The notes below the pieces were generated by a model, which saw only the letters and a list, made by a program, of their open reading frames with translations, was not told the origin of the DNA and ran no database searches. Positions 20,049 to 27,296 of a stretch of DNA of 64,000 nt are shown here, piece by piece. Every line of letters begins with the position of its first letter. Within the stretch, counting starts at the first letter, position 1. The DNA comes from Pigmentiphaga litoralis. GTDB taxonomy: Bacteria; Pseudomonadota; Gammaproteobacteria; Burkholderiales; Burkholderiaceae_B. The DNA lies in the NCBI RefSeq assembly GCF_013408655.1, contig NZ_JACCBP010000002.1, positions 372,001 to 436,000 on the forward strand. The letters are read 5' to 3'. The translations under genes and the position numbers were made by a program.

Positions 20049-21317
20049 TTAGAAAGTTCGCCCCGCCCGCACCGCGGCCAACACCCCCTCGGCAATCTCC
20101 CCACCCCTGACCGACGTGACCGACAACAACGTGTCGCTCAACCCATGCGTCGGCTCGTTGGATCCCTGCAGATAGACCGCGGGCTTGAAGCCGTTCACTG
20201 TCTTCAGCCGATACCCCCGATCGACTTCAAACCCTTCCGAATACGGCGCCAGCCCCGCGAGCATCGTCCGGTGCGACACGCGCTCGTAGCCGGTCGCCAG
20301 CACCACCGCGTCGTACCTTTGCGTGACCTCACGTGACGTGTTCTGGTCGAACAGCGTCAGGTGCACGCCGTCTTCCGCGGCCCGTGCGCGGATGACGTCG
20401 TGCCGGCGCAGGAACTGGTGGCGGGCGTCGCCGCGCACGCGCTGCTCGTAGAAGATCTTGAAGATCTGGTCGATCAGGGCGGGGTCGGGGCAGGCGTAGT
20501 TGGTGTGGCGGAATTCGGCGAGCATGGCGTCGCGGGCTTCGGCGGGCTGGCTGAAGACGTGGTCGACAAATTCGCTGTTGAAGACTTCGTTCACATAGGG
20601 GCTGCTGTCGGCGGGCTTGAGGGCGCGGGCGCGCATGATGAGGTCGACCTGGGGCGCGTTGGCGCGGCCGTGCAGGTCCAGGAAGATTTCGGCGGCGCTC
20701 TGGCCGCCGCCGATCAGGGCGATGCGGGTGGCGTGAGCGTTGGCCTGGATGCTGCGAAGGTAGTGGTGGGTGTGGAAGACACGGTCGTCGCTGGCGCAGT
20801 GTTGGAACACGGGAGGAATGCGCGGAGTGCCGCCGATGCTGAGGACGAGGTTGCGCGTCAGCCGCTCGGAAAATCGGCCTGCCTGGTCACGGGACCTGAT
20901 ACGTAGCAATTCGACGTTGTCGCCACGGACTTCGGGGCGGACGTCGACGACGCTTTCGCCATAGGCCACCTGTTCTGCGAACCGGCTGGCGGCCCAGGCA
21001 AAGTAGTCGCTGAATTCGTGACGGCTCGGGTAGAAGGTTTTGAGGTTGATGAAGTCCTGCAGCCGCTGCTTTTCGTGCAGGTAGTTGACGAAGGTGTAGC
21101 GGCTGGTGGGGTTGCGCAGGGTGGCCAGGTCTTTCAGGAAGGCGATCTGCATGTGGGCGTCGCCCAGCATCATGTCGGGGTGCCACGCAAAGCCGGGTTG
21201 TTGCTCGATGAACAGCGACTTGGTTGCGGGGGCGGCGGGCCGGGCTTCTTCGAGGGCGATGGCAAGCGCAATGTTGGACGGTCCGAAGCCTATGCCGATG
21301 AGGTCGTGAACGAGCAT
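20049..21317 (-). CDS. L-ornithine N5-monooxygenase (PvdA/OrbA/MbaC type)
   Basis: The protein has 422 aa, within the usual range for flavin N-hydroxylating monooxygenases. It has an FAD-binding GIGFGPSN at 8-15, the family block PDMMLGDAHMQIAFLKDLATLRNP, an NADPH-binding GGGQSAAE at 203-210, and ATGYE in the C-terminal FAD region. The reaction is NADPH- and O2-dependent N5-hydroxylation of L-ornithine, the first step to a hydroxamate. It diverges from the formyltransferase, which uses its product. Each divergent arm has its own TAAAC-N16-CGT site, and the two sites lie back to back in the 257-bp gap. Lysine as substrate cannot be excluded from sequence alone, but the PvdF-like partner favours ornithine. 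Confidence 0.94.
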   Translation of the reverse strand: MLVHDLIGIGFGPSNIALAIALEEARPAAPATKSLFIEQQPGFAWHPDMMLGDAHMQIAFLKDLATLRNPTSRYTFVNYLHEKQRLQDFINLKTFYPSRHEFSDYFAWAASRFAEQVAYGESVVDVRPEVRGDNVELLRIRSRDQAGRFSERLTRNLVLSIGGTPRIPPVFQHCASDDRVFHTHHYLRSIQANAHATRIALIGGGQSAAEIFLDLHGRANAPQVDLIMRARALKPADSSPYVNEVFNSEFVDHVFSQPAEARDAMLAEFRHTNYACPDPALIDQIFKIFYEQRVRGDARHQFLRRHDVIRARAAEDGVHLTLFDQNTSREVTQRYDAVVLATGYERVSHRTMLAGLAPYSEGFEVDRGYRLKTVNGFKPAVYLQGSNEPTHGLSDTLLSVTSVRGGEIAEGVLAAVRAGRTF

Positions 21318-21394
21318 GCCGCACTCCTGATGGGTCTCGATCGACAGCAGATGCCGTTCGACGGGGGTCGTTGATCGGTGTGTATGGGCGCCTG

Positions 21395-21418
21395 ACGAGG
21401 TGGCCGCGCGTTTGTTTA
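21395..21418 (-). promoter_or_regulatory. Candidate ECF promoter of the ornithine monooxygenase
   Basis: On the minus strand TAAAC (21418-21414), 16 bases, CGT (21397-21395), 78 bases before the start codon. Same spacing as the four other sites. Confidence 0.6.
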
Positions 21419-21458
21419 CGCGTCAGTGGGCGCTGTTGGTGTGGTGCACTGGGCGGGG

Positions 21459-21482
21459 TAAACGGACCACGGGCGCGTGCGT
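21459..21482 (+). promoter_or_regulatory. Candidate ECF promoter of the formyltransferase operon
   Basis: TAAAC at 21459-21463, 16 bases, CGT at 21480-21482, followed by CTC. It lies 92 bases before the formyltransferase start and is divergent from the site at 21395-21418. Confidence 0.6.
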
Positions 21483-21574
21483 CTCTGGTGTGATCGCGCG
21501 TGACGGGCTTGCCGTTGCGATGGCTGGCGTCTGCGTGCGCTGTTGCCGCGCGATCCGACTGGAGACGGCGACGC

Positions 21575-22417
21575 ATGACAAAAAAGAACCTGGTGTACCT
21601 GTGGTCGATGCGTAATGCCGCAGCTGACAGGGCGGGGCAATACATTCCGTACAAAGGCGATCAGCGCTACATGAAGTCGCCGCTGCAATGCCTGGTGGAG
21701 GCCTTGAACGATACGGACTTGGGCGATGCGTACGTGTTGCGGGGCGTGCTGTTCGATGACGATGAGGAATCCGAGCGCGATCAACTGGCGTTGAAGGGCT
21801 ACGGCTTTTCCTATCGGCCGGGCGCGAGCTGGTTTTATCCCCCCTACCTTGACGTGCAGCGCGTGCGCCTGAACAGCCTGCTGCAGGCGCTACCGTCCAC
21901 CTACCGGCGGTTGCCGCTGGCGTCGCCCGAGCGTCCGGGCGCCAAGCGTGTCTTCGAAGCACGGCTGCTGGCCGTGCTGCAGCAATTGGACGCCGACGTG
22001 GTGGTGATCGACGGATTGCTGGTGATTCTGGACGCCCTGGTCCGCCCTGGGGCACCGTACTGCCGGAGGATCGTCAACATCCATCCTGGCATTACACGTA
22101 GTCATTCGCCTTACCAGCGCCGGGGCGCGCATGCGACGCTGGACGCGCTGTACGGCGCGCGGGGTCTACGAGTCACCGATTGGACCACCCTGGCGACTGA
22201 ACCGGTGCCTGTCGTCGATATGACGGGTGCGTCGTTCCATTATGTCGACACGGGCATCGATTCGGGCGAGGTGATCGTGGACGTGTTGAACACCCGGATC
22301 CATCCGGAAGACACGATTCTGGAGCTGCGCTGGAACAATTTCCATGACAGTCTTTTTCCCGCCTTGTGTGAAGGGTTGGCGGTGATGGCGGGACTGCCGG
22401 ATGACTCGACGCCATGA
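21575..22417 (+). CDS. N5-hydroxyornithine formyltransferase (PvdF-like)
   Basis: The ATG at 21575 has GGAGA upstream and gives 280 aa, the usual size for PvdF. An earlier in-frame ATG (21500) lies close to the promoter candidate and was rejected. The formyl-transferase fold is seen in IVNIHPGI and in the DTGIDSGEVI loop, giving the expected catalytic trio N168, H170 and D229. The enzyme should move a formyl group from N10-formyl-tetrahydrofolate to N5-hydroxyornithine, making the hydroxamate ligand loaded by the NRPS. It is first in an operon of three: its stop overlaps the next start (ATGA at 22414-22417). Confidence 0.9.
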   Translation: MTKKNLVYLWSMRNAAADRAGQYIPYKGDQRYMKSPLQCLVEALNDTDLGDAYVLRGVLFDDDEESERDQLALKGYGFSYRPGASWFYPPYLDVQRVRLNSLLQALPSTYRRLPLASPERPGAKRVFEARLLAVLQQLDADVVVIDGLLVILDALVRPGAPYCRRIVNIHPGITRSHSPYQRRGAHATLDALYGARGLRVTDWTTLATEPVPVVDMTGASFHYVDTGIDSGEVIVDVLNTRIHPEDTILELRWNNFHDSLFPALCEGLAVMAGLPDDSTP

Positions 22418-23460
22418 AGACATTCTTCAATGCCGAGCACGCACACCACGAGGGGATGGTGGAGATGTTTCGCGGCGAGTTCGTGCCGTGTTTCGATGTG
22501 CCTGCGCGTGCTGAACGCGTGTTGGTCGAGATGCGGCGGCGCGGCCTGGGAACGATGGCGAATCCGGCGCCGATCAAGGATGAAGCGTTGTTGCGAGTGC
22601 ACGCGCCGCGTTATGTGGACTTCTTGCGGGATGCCTGGTCGTCGTGGGTGGCGCTGGATCCGGCCAATGCCTATCGTGACGCGTTGCCGTCGGTATGGCC
22701 GGTGCGTCAGCATCGAACTGACGTGGTGCCAGACAATTTTGCCGCACGGTTGGGTTTGTTTTCGTTCGACGCAGGCACACCGCTCACGCAGGGCGCATGG
22801 CGGGCCGCACGGGGTGGGGCGGCATGTGCCATTGCTGCCGCCCGGCATGTGCAGACGGGCGCCAAGGGCGCGTTTGCACTTACGCGTCCGCCGGGTCATC
22901 ACGCGGGCTACGACTTTTTTGGCGGCTATTGTTTTCTGAACAATGCAGCGTTGGCGGCGCAGACCCTGCGGGATGGGGGCGCGGAACGGGTGGCGGTGCT
23001 GGACATTGACTACCACCATGGCAACGGCACCCAGTCGTTGTTCTATGAACGTGCCGATGTGGTCTATGTCAGCATCCACGCGGATCCCCGTACGGACTAT
23101 CCGTTCTATCTTGGCCATGCGGATGAACGGGGCTGCGGGCCGGGGGAGGGGAGTAATGTCAATCTGCCATTGCCGCGTGGCACGCCGTTTGGCGTGTGGC
23201 GGGCGGCGCTTGCCCAGGCCCTGCATGTGATTGCCGAAGCCAGGGTGGACGCGTTGGTCGTGTCGCTGGGCGTCGATACCTTCGAAGGGGATCCGATTTC
23301 GGGCTTCCTGCTCTGTAGTGATGATTACCTGCAGGTTGGCGAGGAAATTGCCTACGCACATTTGCCGCCGGTCTTTGTGCTGGAAGGGGGCTATGCGGTG
23401 GACGCGATTGGTGTGAATGTAGCGAACGTTCTGGAAGGATATGTAGCGTGTCAGTCATGA
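22414..23460 (+). CDS. Histone-deacetylase-superfamily amidohydrolase (acetylpolyamine deacetylase-like)
   Basis: The protein is 348 aa with the arginase/deacetylase fold. Active-site elements are intact: tandem His H162/H163 (RPPGHHAG), zinc ligands D199 and H201 (DIDYHHGNGTQ) and D288 (DTFEGDP), and the oxyanion Tyr Y327 (EGGY). The N-terminal FFNAEHAHHEG is typical of bacterial acetylpolyamine amidohydrolases. It is cytoplasmic (no signal peptide). It overlaps the formyltransferase by 4 bases and is followed by the acylase, so it is co-expressed with siderophore genes. Its role is unknown: it might deacylate an amine building block, remove a mis-added acyl group, or supply a polyamine. The family is sure; the link to siderophore chemistry is inference from the operon. 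Confidence 0.88.
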   Translation: MKTFFNAEHAHHEGMVEMFRGEFVPCFDVPARAERVLVEMRRRGLGTMANPAPIKDEALLRVHAPRYVDFLRDAWSSWVALDPANAYRDALPSVWPVRQHRTDVVPDNFAARLGLFSFDAGTPLTQGAWRAARGGAACAIAAARHVQTGAKGAFALTRPPGHHAGYDFFGGYCFLNNAALAAQTLRDGGAERVAVLDIDYHHGNGTQSLFYERADVVYVSIHADPRTDYPFYLGHADERGCGPGEGSNVNLPLPRGTPFGVWRAALAQALHVIAEARVDALVVSLGVDTFEGDPISGFLLCSDDYLQVGEEIAYAHLPPVFVLEGGYAVDAIGVNVANVLEGYVACQS

Positions 23461-26207
23461 GATCCTGGAAATCGCGGCGCCGAACGGCTTTGACGGGGCG
23501 CGCCGCCACGTGGACGCCGGCGCGCGTCGTCGTGGGCTTTGCGTTGGTGGTGGCCGTGATCGTGTCCGCACGGGAAGTACAGGCCAATGTCGATACGCCT
23601 GTCGTCCAAGCGCCCGAGCGCGACGTAGCGTTTGTGGATGTCACGACGCGTGCTCCGGATGTGCAGGAATCTCTGGAGGTACCCAACCTGTCGGTGCTGC
23701 GTGGCGGCGCGGCGGGTGTTGAGATCCGGCGAACGACAGACGGCATTCCCCATATCCGTGGCACGACGTGGCGCGCGCTGGGGGTAGGGGTCGGCTATGT
23801 CCAGGCGGAAGATGCGCTGTGCACGCTTGCCGAGGCGTTCGTGACCTACCAGGGGCGGCGATCGCTGTTCTTTGGTCCCGATGCCCGTCCGGCGCGCGAT
23901 TCGACGTTTGGCCGCCCCAGGAATGTGGACCTGGATTTCTTCTTTCGGGCGTTTGTGGATGGTGGGGTGCTCGCGCGGTATCGGGCGCAGCACCCACCGG
24001 GCCTGGCGGAACTGGTTGATGGGTTTGCCGAAGGCTACAACCGCTATGTAGCCAATATGCGAGCGCGGCGGGGCGGCGTGGCGTCCAAGGCATCGTCCAA
24101 CGCACCGGGCAGAGCATGCGCGGACGCCTCGTGGGTGCGAGAGATTTCGGCTGACGATGTGCATCGCCGGCTGTATGCGGCGCAGATCGCGGGCGGGTAT
24201 GCCAAGTTCATTACCGAAATGACCAACGTGACGCCGGCAAAGGTGGGTGCGCCGGTGTCGTCATTGCCTGGCGGTGCGACGTCAATGCCTGCTGCCATTG
24301 CGCCAGTGCATCAAGCGTCAGCGTCGGCCGCGACGCTGCCTGCGCTGGGCGGCATGGATCGCGGCAACACGCTGCGCCGTATCCTGGCCCATGGCATCGG
24401 TACCCAGGCGGGCATTGGCAGCAATGCATTGGCTCTGGGCAGCGAGGCGACGGGGGGAGACGGCGCCGTGCTGTTCGGGAATCCGCACTGGTTCTGGGGC
24501 GGGCCCGACCGCTTCTATCAGATGCATCTGACGATCCCGGGCCGCGTTGACGTGGCTGGTGTCGGGTTCCTGGGCGTGCCCCTGGTGATGATCGGCTTCA
24601 ACGACGACGTGGCGTGGACCCATACGGTATCGACCGCGCGCCGGTTCGGCCTGTTCGACCTGACGCTGGATCCCGCCGATCCGCAGCGCTACCAGGTGGA
24701 TGGCCAGAGCGAGCCCATGACGGCGCGGGAGGTCAGCGTGTATGTCCGTGAGGCGGACGGCAAGATCGGGCGGGTAACGCGCACGTTCTACGGTACCCGG
24801 TTCGGGCCGGTGGTGAACCTGGACGGGCATCACCCGTCGCTGGGCTGGGGCGGCGGGCATGTCATGGCGATCCGCGATGTAAACGCCGATAACTTCCGTA
24901 TCTTCCGCAATTTCTTTTTCTGGAATCAGGCGACGTCGCTGGATGACTTTGTTGCCATCCAGCGGCGGGAAGCGGCGGTGCCGTGGGTGAATACGGTGGC
25001 GATCGGAAGGAAGCGACAGCAGGATGGGACAGCGTCCGTGCCCGACGGTCGTGTCTGGTATGCCGATATCGGTGCGGTGCCCAACGTGCCCGACGCCTTG
25101 CGCAAGGCTTGCAGCACCGCGCGTGCGCAAGGCTTTGCGCAGCTGGATGCGGCTACGCCGGTGCTGGATGGCAGCCGGTCGGCGTGCGGCTGGCAGGTAT
25201 CGGCGGATGCTGCGCAGGCGGGCGCCATGCCGGTCGATGGCCTGCCCTCGTTGATGCGCATGGACTACGTCGCCAACATGAACGACAGCCATTGGCTGAG
25301 CAACGCCCGCCAGCCACTGGAAGGCTTTCCTGCCGTGATGGGGGGCGAGCGTGAACCGTTGACGTTGCGCGGGCGGTTGGGGCACCGGATCGCGCTCGAT
25401 ATCCTGGCAGGGTCGCCAGGTTCTTCTGACGCAACCGCCCGGCGGGTGATGGCGGACGTGCTGACGCCCCGGGCCTACTCGGCTGACGTGTTCAAGACGC
25501 AGGTACTGACGCAGGCATGCGCGGCCCCGATCGTGCAGGTGGATGCACAGGCGCTGGTGGCCGCTGGCTTGGGCAAGGGGACCGATAGCGCTACGCCGCG
25601 GTCCGTTGACGTGGGCAAGGCGTGCAATGTCTTGCGCCAATGGTCGAACCTTGCGGACGCGACGGAACGCGGCGCGCTGTTGTGGGAAGCTTTCTGGGCG
25701 CGCCTGACAGCTGCCCCGCGCGCAGGGTTGTATGCCGATGTGTTTTCAAGCGCGACGCCGCTGGATGCGCCGCGTGTGCTGAACGCCGAGGGCGGCCGTG
25801 CCGCGCAGGCCTTGGCGCTGACGGTAGCCGCATTCGATGCGCAGGCGCGTGCGCTGGATGAGCCGTTGCAGGCGCGACGTTATGTCGAAAGCGGCGGCCG
25901 CCGGTGGCCTGTTTATGGCGGGTGCGCTTCAACCGGGTATTTCACCATGGCGTGCAACGAGGATGGCCAGAGCAAGTGGGGACCGGACGCCATGGGCAAC
26001 AGCTACCTGCAGGTGGTGCGCTTTGGCACGAATGGGGTGGACGCACAGACCTTGCTTGCCCACGGGCAGGACGAAGCGGCGCTGACGGGTGGCCGCGGTG
26101 TGGACCCGGTCGCGCGGTATTCGCGCAAGGCGTGGTTGCGCTTTCCTTTCCGTGAGGCGGACATTGCAAGGGATCCCGGACTGCGCAGGGTGGTGTTGCC
26201 GCCTTGA
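23448..26207 (+). CDS. PvdQ-like periplasmic Ntn-hydrolase acylase (penicillin-amidase family)
   Basis: A GTG start at 23448 has GGAAGG 9 bases upstream; an ATG at 23457 is too far from it. The 919-aa precursor begins with a basic N-terminus and one hydrophobic segment (about 27-46), an export signal or anchor. The alpha chain contains IRRTTDGIPHIRG and GVGVGYVQAEDAL. Autoproteolysis should occur at the Gly-Ser bond in GIGSNALAL, making Ser325 the beta-chain N-terminal nucleophile, followed by FGNPHWFWGG. Pyoverdine PvdQ removes the fatty acyl chain of the exported precursor; the same job is likely here and implies that the peptide is made acylated. The protein is about 150 residues longer than PvdQ, mostly from an Ala-rich insert near residues 255-310. 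Quorum-signal (AHL) acylase activity is an alternative. Confidence 0.88.
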   Translation: MSVMRSWKSRRRTALTGRAATWTPARVVVGFALVVAVIVSAREVQANVDTPVVQAPERDVAFVDVTTRAPDVQESLEVPNLSVLRGGAAGVEIRRTTDGIPHIRGTTWRALGVGVGYVQAEDALCTLAEAFVTYQGRRSLFFGPDARPARDSTFGRPRNVDLDFFFRAFVDGGVLARYRAQHPPGLAELVDGFAEGYNRYVANMRARRGGVASKASSNAPGRACADASWVREISADDVHRRLYAAQIAGGYAKFITEMTNVTPAKVGAPVSSLPGGATSMPAAIAPVHQASASAATLPALGGMDRGNTLRRILAHGIGTQAGIGSNALALGSEATGGDGAVLFGNPHWFWGGPDRFYQMHLTIPGRVDVAGVGFLGVPLVMIGFNDDVAWTHTVSTARRFGLFDLTLDPADPQRYQVDGQSEPMTAREVSVYVREADGKIGRVTRTFYGTRFGPVVNLDGHHPSLGWGGGHVMAIRDVNADNFRIFRNFFFWNQATSLDDFVAIQRREAAVPWVNTVAIGRKRQQDGTASVPDGRVWYADIGAVPNVPDALRKACSTARAQGFAQLDAATPVLDGSRSACGWQVSADAAQAGAMPVDGLPSLMRMDYVANMNDSHWLSNARQPLEGFPAVMGGEREPLTLRGRLGHRIALDILAGSPGSSDATARRVMADVLTPRAYSADVFKTQVLTQACAAPIVQVDAQALVAAGLGKGTDSATPRSVDVGKACNVLRQWSNLADATERGALLWEAFWARLTAAPRAGLYADVFSSATPLDAPRVLNAEGGRAAQALALTVAAFDAQARALDEPLQARRYVESGGRRWPVYGGCASTGYFTMACNEDGQSKWGPDAMGNSYLQVVRFGTNGVDAQTLLAHGQDEAALTGGRGVDPVARYSRKAWLRFPFREADIARDPGLRRVVLPP

Positions 26208-26238
26208 GGCGGTCCGTCAACCAGTTCAAAAAACTTTT

Positions 26239-27003
26239 TCAGCTACCCGGAGCCGCACCGCGCCGATGTTCAGGCGCGAGTGGGCACAGGCCGCAGTAGC
26301 CTTCACCCGGCAGCAGGTAGTACAGGCAGCATTGGCGGTGCAGCCGCACAGGCGTCACCACGCCGCCTTGCACGGCTGACGACCGGCGCCGGACGCCATG
26401 CAGGGGATTCGTCGATCCATCTTCGTTGACCGCACATTGCAGCAGTGCGTGATGATCCGCTGCAATGTGCGCCGCGCCGCCCGTCCGTTGCAGGCCGTGC
26501 TCGAGCACGCTTTCCAGATATCTTGCGGCGTTGCCCCACAGAATCTTGCGGGCCACCCGTGTCTGTGCGCGCAGTGCCGCGAACAGCGGGTCCAGGTGGT
26601 CGGCAAGCAGGGGTTCGTACCGTTCCTGTGTCGACGTTCCCGGAAGCGCATCGCCCAGGTGCCGGATATGGAAGCGTGTGGCGGCGCCGTCCTTATCGAA
26701 GCTGACCGCCATGTCGTCGGCGTGCAAGGGGAATCGGTGCTGCAGGATGCTGGCTGCGGCGACAACGGCCGGAAGCAGCGTCCACAGATAGCTGAGGCTC
26801 CATGCCGACGCCGCGGCGCGCAGGTCGGTGCCCGTGACCCGGCGATAGCGTGCGTGCTGCGCAAGCACGTCCTGTAGCAGCGCAGCATCGTCGATCAGCC
26901 GGGATACGGGTATCGCATCGGCGGGCCAGGCGTCCGCACAGGCCAGCGCTTCGCCTTCTTCTGCCCAGTCCCCGGTAAACAGGGGGGCGAGCATCGGGAT
27001 CAT
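26239..27003 (-). CDS. FhuF-like ferric-siderophore reductase
   Basis: The C-terminus carries the FhuF [2Fe-2S] signature CC-x10-C-x2-C (CCLYYLLPGEGYCGLC), close to the end as in the family. A start at 27003 (MIPMLAPLF) gives 254 aa, matching FhuF length; the open frame extends 77 codons further upstream but would run over the promoter candidate at 27087-27110. FhuF proteins reduce hydroxamate-bound Fe(III) at the cytoplasmic face to release iron. It is convergent with the acylase and divergent from the exporter. Start choice is the main uncertainty. Confidence 0.87.
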   Translation of the reverse strand: MIPMLAPLFTGDWAEEGEALACADAWPADAIPVSRLIDDAALLQDVLAQHARYRRVTGTDLRAAASAWSLSYLWTLLPAVVAAASILQHRFPLHADDMAVSFDKDGAATRFHIRHLGDALPGTSTQERYEPLLADHLDPLFAALRAQTRVARKILWGNAARYLESVLEHGLQRTGGAAHIAADHHALLQCAVNEDGSTNPLHGVRRRSSAVQGGVVTPVRLHRQCCLYYLLPGEGYCGLCPLAPEHRRGAAPGS

Positions 27004-27086
27004 TGGCCCGCCTGGTGAAGAGGGCGGCCATTGGCGGGGGCCAGTGGCCCCGGCGTGCAGGGTGGCGCAGGTGTCATGGGCGTGGG

Positions 27087-27110
27087 ACGCGGAGGGGCAG
27101 TGGATGTTTA
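27087..27110 (-). promoter_or_regulatory. Candidate ECF promoter of the FhuF-like reductase
   Basis: On the minus strand TAAAC (27110-27106), 16 bases, CGT (27089-27087), 84 bases before the start chosen at 27003. This placement supports that start over the longer frame. Confidence 0.58.
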
Positions 27111-27190
27111 ACGCCTCGGCGGTCAGGTGCAGACAGGTGCTTCTGCGAACCAAGGTCGCTCGTACTTCCCGAACCTTCGATCGCCCCAAC

Positions 27191-27207
27191 TTTTTAGCCG
27201 CTAAAAA
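27191..27207. promoter_or_regulatory. 17-bp perfect palindrome TTTTTAGC-C-GCTAAAAA
   Basis: The palindrome lies midway between the two divergent ECF-type promoter candidates of the reductase and the exporter. It could be an operator for a dimeric regulator. It does not match the Fur consensus. Its T/A flanks could also let it act as a hairpin, but no gene ends here. Confidence 0.4.
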
Positions 27208-27256
27208 AGGTCCGCGACCCGCCGCCCCCAGCAACCGTTATCCCGAAATTCTCCAC

Positions 27257-27280
27257 TAAACAAATTCGATATATCCGCGT
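27257..27280 (+). promoter_or_regulatory. Candidate ECF promoter of the exporter operon
   Basis: TAAAC at 27257-27261, 16 bases, CGT at 27278-27280. The CGT is only 17 bases before the GTG at 27297, which would leave a very short leader. A start at GTG 27330 would give a leader more like the other four sites. Confidence 0.58.
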
Positions 27281-27296
27281 TCCACAGGAAGTTGAC

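Noticed and set aside
26199..26212. CCGCC-TTGA-GGCGG hairpin at the end of the acylase gene as a terminator
   Set aside because: The stem includes the last codons, is only 5 bp, and no T-run follows directly.
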